Below are positions 56,577 to 64,000 of a DNA stretch of 64,000 nucleotides, piece by piece. Below the pieces are notes generated by a model that was given only the letters and a program-made list of their open reading frames with translations, did not search any database and was not told the origin of the DNA. The translations under genes and the position numbers were made by a program. How positions within the stretch are numbered: position 1 is the first letter of the stretch; every line of letters starts with the position of its first letter. This stretch comes from Rhizoctonia solani (Eukaryota; Basidiomycota; Agaricomycetes; Cantharellales; Ceratobasidiaceae), in NCBI RefSeq assembly GCF_016906535.1, contig NC_057374.1:1984001-2048000 (forward strand), read 5' to 3'.

Positions 56577-57526
56577 AAACTTTTCAAGACTCGAACCTAA
56601 TTCCTGACCAAGACCCTTGTTGAAAGACTTCATCCCAATACGTTGCATGTAAGGATATACGCGCATATATCTCGGTTTCAGCATAAACCAGAGGCCCCAG
56701 ACCTCTGTTCAGCCGCGAACACTATTTGCCTCCAAGTTGACATCAACCCATCCTGGAATAGCGCTAAATAATATCTGGTGATATTGGTCTTAAACATCGG
56801 CTATTTTGGACGAATTGTGAGTGGGGATGAAATTTTCTATGCCTTATGAGCTTGTATCACGCGATTATCCTCAAACATATTCTATGTCGCTCTTCCTAGC
56901 TAACGATTCCAAGTTACACACTAAACCACAGGACCTACGCGGAGACTCTCGATCGGTCCCGCTTTCAGTTCGGTTACTGTTCATACTCGGGATCCCATGG
57001 AAGTATCTTCCGATGCACACTAAACTTACTGTATAGGTTTCGCTGCTATCATCTTTAGATTTTTGACTTAACCGAACCTGGATTCCAACTCAAAAACAGT
57101 AAAGTTTCCGCTATTGACTTTAATGGGTGCCATTGACTAGAACTTTGCGCACCTGAATTTACATACTTCCACGCATACGGATACCTGACTGATGAATAAA
57201 ACCCGCCTTTCGATCTATTTCTTTTACCGGAAATTGTAGCCTCGATATTTTCCAACCTCTACTACTCTCCAATGGGTTTGAAATATCGGAGCCGGGGCTA
57301 ATCAGAAGGGTAGAGACGGCATGGAAGTGGACCGGGAGGGTGTCGGGCTGTAAATATAGTAGCCATGCTTCCGATTTGCATCACAATACACATTCATTGT
57401 ACCCGCCTCCATCTTGTAGTTGTCTAGATATTAAACAATAAAGTGCCAAAAGTATAACTAAACGGGCAAATTCAAACTGCACATGAACCCGAAGGAATAC
57501 CAAGCAAGTTACTTTCACGCACCTTC
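56577..57526. other. Intergenic right of the transposon island
   Basis: AT-rich, no gene supported. The right part is the presumed 3' UTR of the transcription-factor gene. Confidence 0.45.
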
Positions 57527-60478
57527 CTACCAACCCGTCCTTATCAATCCACCAGCCTCTCCAATGCCTCCAACCAAAACACCGGGTACTCCTCCATTTC
57601 TCGAAAAATTCGACCCAGTGTCTTGTACCCAATCCATGGATACGTCCGCGTATGGATCCGCCAATGAATCAACAAAGATCGGATCGCGTGAATGTTCAAC
57701 TGTATAATGGAAACATGCCCCCATATCTGGACACGCGCTTGAATCAGGGGGAAACGAATTATTTGGGTCTACGGGAGGGAGAATGCTATGCCAATGCGAG
57801 TAGGGAATGCGCATGTCGTGTCGAGGGTCTGCGTGCGAGAGAGCATATGCTACGTGCGGCGGCATCTTTGGTGGAGTTCGCCTATAAGGGTGATGGATGG
57901 GTGGCTGGCGGGCGTATTGAGGCAGGGTCTGATGGAAATAAGCATCAGGTCGTTTGACGGCATCGTGTGTATCATTTCTTGCTTTGGGAGCCTCCGATAA
58001 GGTTGGTTGGGATTGGGTATCCAAAATCGCGTTGAGGCTGGTTTGGTAACTTCGAAATACGTGGGAATCTCGATCAATCCCCAGATTAATGTCCTCAGAG
58101 AGCGCGACATGTTCATTCCTAAAGGAATATTCATCCTCCCACAACACATGCTCATTTCGACCAAGATGTGGAATATATGCGCCAGTAGTTGGCTCGACTG
58201 CATATGTTGGTACTCCAGGTAACCCAGACTCGAATAATTGAGGTGATGTTGGTTCATGGCCAGAGCCGCCACTAGTCGTGGGCCGGGTCGAGGCTACAGA
58301 AAGAGTCTCGCTCTCTGGCTCATAAGATTTTCCTACAGCCCCGCTCCCAACCAATCCCAACACCCGCCTCGAAGTTCCCAACTCGACTCCCCATCTCTCC
58401 GCGAGCGCTCTAATCCTTCTCGCTGCATCTTCTGCGCTATCTACCCAATATCCGGTTTCGTCCATTTCATCAAGGCACGCCAATCCGGTCCGCACACCGT
58501 CCATAGCGGCTGGGTCTTCGGGTGCCAGGAGCAACACCGTACATGCAGAATAGACGATATAGGGCACGGTCACGCACGGCGAGGAGAGGGGAATATGTCG
58601 GATCAGGGATGAGACTTGGAGTGCGGACGCACGAGCAATTCGGAATGCAAGCGTTCGGTATTGGCGAGTTAGAGGCACTTGGGCCGAGTGATGTGCAGAA
58701 AGAAAGGGGCGATTTATAAGTATACTTGTTAAGTGTATGAACAAGCTGGAAAAAAGGCTTCAATAATTTTCTGGAGTATAAAAAAAATGGTCCTACTGGA
58801 GATACACTAGGCCACTGTCTTTGCGCTTGATAGCTCCCGTTGAGCGTAACCATGTCGGAAGGCTATCGATAAATTTTTGAACGACTAAATGATTTCTAGT
58901 AACAAGCTCGAGTATCTCTTGTGCTGTGCGTCTCGGTGCCTCTGTATACCTGAATACCCAGTTATTAGATTCGTCAGACTTGGCATCAATATACACTTAC
59001 ACGCTATCCAATAGATCATCCATCATCTGAATTAATTGCCTGATCGAATCCCAAGCAGCTTGGAGAAGTACATCACCCATTCCAAGTGTTGAAGGACTCC
59101 ACCACGTCATAGAAGCGTTGCTGGGAATGGATATTTTGGATTCGATAGGATCGGCTGTACGGGAGGAATACTTTGGGGTACTAATAATTCGTCGATCGAT
59201 TAAAGGCCGCATGCCCATACATACTGCATAAAATCTGTCACTGTGAACGAATAAATATGCGGGCAAACATAAGAAGAATCACACCTTTCGGTGTTGAAAG
59301 TAGCCCAAAACACAAAATTCCGTGTCTCGTATAGTCGTTGGGAGATCGCTCCACTTTGGAGAAGTGGTGTTGCGTCGATGTTCAGACCGAGTCGAATACA
59401 TAAGGATAGTGAAACGCCTATTTAAAATGCTTGAACTTCTTTCTTTTCTTGAGAGAAGGCCCAGTGCTCACCGATTAATGACCAAGCAGCTGGAGACCTT
59501 GCGTGACCAAGTTCCCAAGTTGACATGAGACATACGGCCTGAACGCTAGCTAATTTTGGGTTCTGAGCTTCAGTAAACAATAGCTCCTTCGTTTTTTTGT
59601 AGAAAATTGTACTCGTTTCTGGATCTCCGTGGAAGAGAGCTGCAATCGAGAACATAGAGTATAGCAATAACGGGCTGATATAATGCGCAAGATCGGACGT
59701 AAGTTGGACACTTGATGCTCTCGGGACATTCAGAGCCGTCGCAGCGAATGCGTCTGGAGGTGGAAGTGGTGGTGATGGTATTGCTTCTCCAGGGTGAACG
59801 GATTCAGAGTGGATTGCATACGCGGAGAGAAAGGGAACTGGTGCAACGTAAGGCAGATGCATTCGTTGCCAATCCCAAAACTGAGCCAATAGTTTATGCT
59901 CGTGCTCAAGACTGATGAGAGTCTCACATTGTTCCATACCAAGATCCAACTCTTCCGGGGACCCCAGTTGGATTACAGGTTTAAGATTGTAGTCTACGGT
60001 GCTGGTAGTATCATCTACCAATCCTCGGACAAGGCTGGCTTCTGGTAGAGGAGGTAAGGAGGATGGTGTTGTTCCTTCGGAGGACTGCATAGTGATTTCA
60101 TTATTGTTGGATGGGGATACCCCCTCACTAGCACAAGACAAGTTGTCACTGATTTCAGCATGATTGAGCATTTGCTCAAGTAAGGCAATACGGGCTTCAA
60201 GAGCTGCTACATAATTCTTACGGGCTGGTCTAAGGATGCAAAATTTGGATTATTGGATCTGATTAAAAGTAGCAATTACTAGCCTTCGCTGCTCCAAATT
60301 TGTAGTATATGTGCAACCTATGTTGCCCCCCTCACAAGTCATGCATATTGGTCTCCGACCGTCACACTGCCTGAGTCAAAGTACGGAGTATCACTAAATG
60401 AGTCATACTTACTTTGCGCTTCCGCCTTCTGCAATTATCACATGCTAGAGCAGTTTTTTTGGCACGGGGTTCTGACAT
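57527..60478 (-). CDS. Zn(II)2Cys6 fungal transcription factor with Fungal_trans domain
   Basis: Exon 1 (60478-60414) and exon 2 (from 60366) join as ACDNCRRRKRK-CDGRRPICMTC ending in Cys after EGGNIG, the six-cysteine binuclear zinc cluster. A coiled-coil linker follows (YVAALEARIALLEQML). The regulatory domain runs from about 59830 to 58600: DLAHYISPLLLYSMFSIAAL, SVQAVCLMSTWELGHARSP, GVSLSLCIRLGLNID, FVFWATFNTERFYAVCMGM, PLIDRRIISTP, and LHLFIHLTSILINRPFL joined over an intron at about 58760. The C-terminal 250 residues are Pro/Ser/His rich, probably the activation region, ending LIRTGW. The exact splice after exon 2 (near 60290) is uncertain; a canonical acceptor gives an awkward phase. 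Target genes cannot be told from the window. No frame damage noted in the domains. Confidence 0.88.
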
Positions 60479-63400
60479 TTGGAGGCACTCTTAAAGTGTA
60501 CTGGCTGATCGGCAAGTGCAAGGTTAACTGACGTGTTGATTGTTAGCTCTCAGCGCTTATGTTTTGAATTAATTCACATGACACCCCCAGAACAATGTTG
60601 GCTTCCAGAAGAATTGCTGGGTGCGGTGAGCTAACTGAACAGGCCCAGGCACAAAATAGAACAGCAAGCACCGCTAAAATCGCAATTAAGTACGAGTAGA
60701 CACTACCAAATCTAAACAAATGCGGGCAGAAGGATGCGGGGCAAACGGACTCGGGGCCAAAGGGCACGAGACAAGGTTGAGTGCAAGCTCGGGCAGGCAA
60801 ACTCTGATTTATGCATATATATGTTATGCTGAAGATGTCTATAATAGAAAAATAAATAAAAGTTAAGGGAAAGTTATATGCTTGGGTTGTATGAGATAAA
60901 AAGAAAGCCTCCACCTCAGCGGCGCATAGTGAGTACAAGTACAGCGCCCGAGGCTTGGATACGTGACACAAGGGACTAATTGTGCGAATATATAGCATAA
61001 GATTCCGGGAGAAGACTAGCGAGAAAAGGAAGCAGACAATGGAAAAGACTGGTTACAGAGAGAAAACTGTTGAGAGAATTGGGCACAATAAATTGATTGT
61101 AGCCCTGCGGTAGATGTTTGTACTATACTATAAATTTGCAACCGTCCCTCATCTGGATTTTACACTTGATCCGCAAGCTGGGATAAGAGATGATAATGAG
61201 TGGTTAAGGAGGACTCATGAGATAATTCGTATGAATTCATATCTTGTATACTGAACTCTTGATTTAAATGAATGGGGTGTTTCATGAGATCTGTCCTTCA
61301 TGACCACAAAAGGTGGTTAACGTGCTAAATGCGACTTTTTAGCTTGCCTATGAAATCAAATGGGCCAGTCTATCTCTAAGCTTCTATAGGGCTCCTGCTT
61401 TAATCAAATCTAAAATATAAGCATGAAACGCTATATAAAGCTGAAAGGAAATCCATACAGCACACATCTTCTAACAGTAAAGCCGCCTTGATATACTCTA
61501 TTCGCACTAAGAGAGATCTAATACAAGATGACGGATCAAAAACGCAACAGAATATTAGTGGTCGCGGTCAGGAACAGTGCTGGGTCTCACAGTAGGAAGG
61601 TGGTCCCGCAGCATTCGGGTGGAATTCAGTAACTCGCTGCCCCTCCAGTTCTCCTGAGCTTAGACTAGCCGAGCCGTTTTGGCCCCTACCCAATAAACCT
61701 ATATTATTAGAAGGCACATTTGATTGAAATTATCGTCGACTTGATATCGGACATAACTAAGGGGGGTTAAAGCTTAATGAAACTTTAGGTGAATAAATAT
61801 ATATGCAGGCGAACGGAAAAGTTAAGGCGCCAGAAAATTTGGTCATAGGGAAACTAAACCAGGTTCACAGCAACACTTTTTTCAAGATACACCGCAAGCT
61901 ACAGAGGTAAATTAGGATAAACTTATCCAATTAAACTTGAATGTACAGGCATAACTCAGGGGCTTTATGCGTATCGACTTTCGAAGATACGAAGACGTGC
62001 AACAAGAACAAGTTCGCACGTAGAGTCGATGGGGCCGAGATATCAGCAAATACCGTCAATTCGTATCTTAAGATAATGATGGTTTACAATTTAGGTGGAT
62101 GGGTACCGAGCCTTTCTGTGGGTCATCAAGTTTGGCCTAGCACCACATTGAATTACGACATCGTGTGAGGCGTCGCCCTTTTCAAATACATCCTCGCTAA
62201 GTGAGTAATAGGGGCTGTATGTTAACAATTTAAGCCACTCTACAGAGCTGAACAAGTTGAAGTAATTGCCGGAGTATATATGTTCCTTTATACCATCAAT
62301 CTAACAAAGACAAAGCTCGAGGGGAAGGTCCACAGTCAGAATAAGAAAATGAAAGTACCCCAGCGTCATACCTGGGTCCGGCTACAGATGGTTGAGCAAC
62401 TTGTACATATGATTCCTGTAGGGCTCTATTCTCGCCTGATGAATCACTCAGGAATGCCGCCAAGCAGGCGTTGCGGAGCGTGGAAGAGACGGACACGGGT
62501 AAAGGAAGCAATCCCGCGACTGTGGACGGCGCAGCAGCTCGCCATGCGGGAATGTATGGTAGAAGTGTAGAAATATCATTTATATAGTAGTAAATACAAG
62601 ACGAATCTGGAATGTACTGGAACATGCATGTAATCGAGTCAAGCGACAATACCTAGTCATATACTAGATGACTCGACTATAATGTAAAGGTATAAATACG
62701 GGTGCACTCGACCGTATAGTACCTCACTTCTCTTTTCTCTCGATTCACACTACTGTCTTTACTATCGTTTTGTATTCATACAATCCTATTTACAATATTA
62801 TTCTTTCTACAAGAAGGGGTAGCTATCACACAATAAATCAATATTCTCAAAAAGCCTGAGACCCGAGTCACAATCAAATGAGATTAACTACATAGGATTC
62901 TAAGCGATTGAACTTGTGATGGGCCTTGTGGATCAGTTCATTCTAGAGACACTCCAAGCAACGCCGTTAACTAACGGTGTAGAGTTCGTAGCAGCGGTGC
63001 GTATGATGGACTCGGTCGATAGTTCTCAAACACGTGCAAATGAGCCAAGTTGATTATGTCAGTCTCAATACCGTGTGAACCCAACAGCGATAGTGCTTAT
63101 GGTGGCTATTTCAATGCGATTGCCCTAGGTGTTTTATGTTGACACGTACGAGCGGAATGATATTCCGAGACGATACCTTGGGTTGGACGCTCCCACACTC
63201 ACCAGGCACCATTTGAGCCCGGTTCCACCACCACCACCACCACCACCCCGCCACTCTGCGATGAGGTCAGTATACAGTTACCGATGCACTGTCCTTCCTC
63301 GCTGTGTTACCTTATTGTTATCCATACGAGCACATTGACCTGTCGCCGATAACTCTACCATTCTCAATCGGATACGCACTGCTTCTGACGCTTATGCGAC

Positions 63401-64000
63401 CTTTGAGCCATCAGACTCATAATGATAATCCTAGGTCGAGCCTGTTGTTTGAACAATATGGTGAGCATTATATGTTATTGGTGTCTTATCAGGTGATTAC
63501 CGCTCGTCGTATTGAACTACTGCATTTATCAGAATGTGAAAAGCCTTGCTCAGGCTATTGTTTCTCCTCAGGTCAACAAACCAAGAGTATCGTATCGTAG
63601 GCATAGACGTGAGTACGGCACCAGGTACCTACTTTTGCTCAATAGGTTGTCAAGAACGCTGAGACGCAGGCTTGTGGCCCTCCAGCCCACAGGACAGTCC
63701 TTCGTGGGGATCTCAAATAAAACCTACAGTTTTCCGGTTTACTAATCTGGTTGGGCTCCAACATGTGATCACCTCTCCCAACGGTCACCTTCGCATTGCT
63801 CATGATGCTTGACAATCGACCATGCCGGTCACGATCTTATCGAACGGACACCCTGATGTGCTCGGTTGATTCTCCGTTTTTGGGCACCAACAAAATAATG
63901 CTCTAGCTGCCAGGTTAGTGACCGATCTTTATGTCATTAGACCAACCGAGGTTTGGAAACATATGCATTGTCTTTTGGCTTTGATATCATACCGTGCTTG
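60479..64000. other. 3.5 kb without a supported gene
   Basis: Left edge is the promoter of the transcription factor. TATAAATA at about 62691 followed by a CT-rich stretch (62727-62745) looks like a basidiomycete or LTR core promoter, but no convincing gene follows. A (CCA)n microsatellite lies at about 63224-63248. Scattered frames of 70-150 codons (60998-60543 -, 62649-62296 -, 63129-63338 +, 63304-63600 +) have no recognisable domains; the 63-64 kb part could be decayed transposon sequence. Confidence 0.4.

Noticed and set aside
60543..60998. 151-codon minus-strand open frame with hydrophobic stretches
   Set aside because: No start context, no homologous motif recognised, and it sits in the upstream region of the transcription factor.
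62670..62830. Possible solo LTR (TATAAATA, CT-rich stretch)
   Set aside because: No second copy in the window, no TG...CA boundaries with a target duplication could be found.
63129..63600. Possible transposase or retroelement remnant in the last kilobase
   Set aside because: Fragments such as YERNDIPRRYLGLDAP look protein-like but match nothing I can name, and stops are frequent in all frames.

Overview
The window is nuclear DNA of a filamentous basidiomycete. The genes carry many 45-90 bp introns with GTRNGY donors. The families present are a Hos3-type deacetylase, GH71 alpha-glucanase, Ctr transporter, Zn2Cys6 regulator and Tnp2 transposase, together with chromodomain Ty3/Gypsy elements. 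The overall look fits an agaricomycete such as Rhizoctonia/Ceratobasidium; the genus is inference only.

Left flank (0-18.5 kb), host genes: Ctr copper transporter (-), Hos3-like histone deacetylase (-), NAD(P)-dependent epimerase-like protein (-), secreted GH71 alpha-1,3-glucanase (-), a condensation/acetyltransferase-fold protein (-), a secreted endonuclease/exonuclease/phosphatase-fold protein with a C-terminal jacalin-like domain (+), and an unrecognised protein (-). The last five carry single-base indels, many in homopolymers, that break otherwise well-conserved frames. The deacetylase, the transporter and the right-flank regulator are clean.

Middle (18.5-56.6 kb), two abutting nested transposon stacks. 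Stack 1 is a Ty3/Gypsy element with very short (~112 bp) LTRs, here called C (18509-36669, +). It was hit by a solo LTR, H (20563-25451, TSD ACAAT), which was itself hit by a non-autonomous LTR element, A (21095-25421, TSD AGTAC). C was separately hit by a degenerate chromodomain Gypsy element, B (26843-33570, -, TSD GCGCT). Removing B and one TSD copy restores the pol frame of C. Stack 2 is a CACTA/Tnp2-type DNA transposon, E (36736-56576). It has GTAC-rich subterminal regions, an accessory gene, a captured histone H2B fragment and a Tnp2 transposase gene. That gene is split at TSD CCATT by a chromodomain Gypsy array, D (LTR-internal-LTR-internal-LTR, 41757-53725, -). Elements B and D show the hallmarks of Tf1/sushi-type self-primed reverse transcription. 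Nearly all mutations between LTR pairs, and all the in-frame TGA stops, are CpG transitions.

Right flank (56.6-64 kb): a Zn2Cys6 transcription factor (-), then about 3.5 kb with no gene I can support.

There is no operon-like logic. The host genes are independent single-gene units and the middle 38 kb is a heterochromatin-like transposon island.
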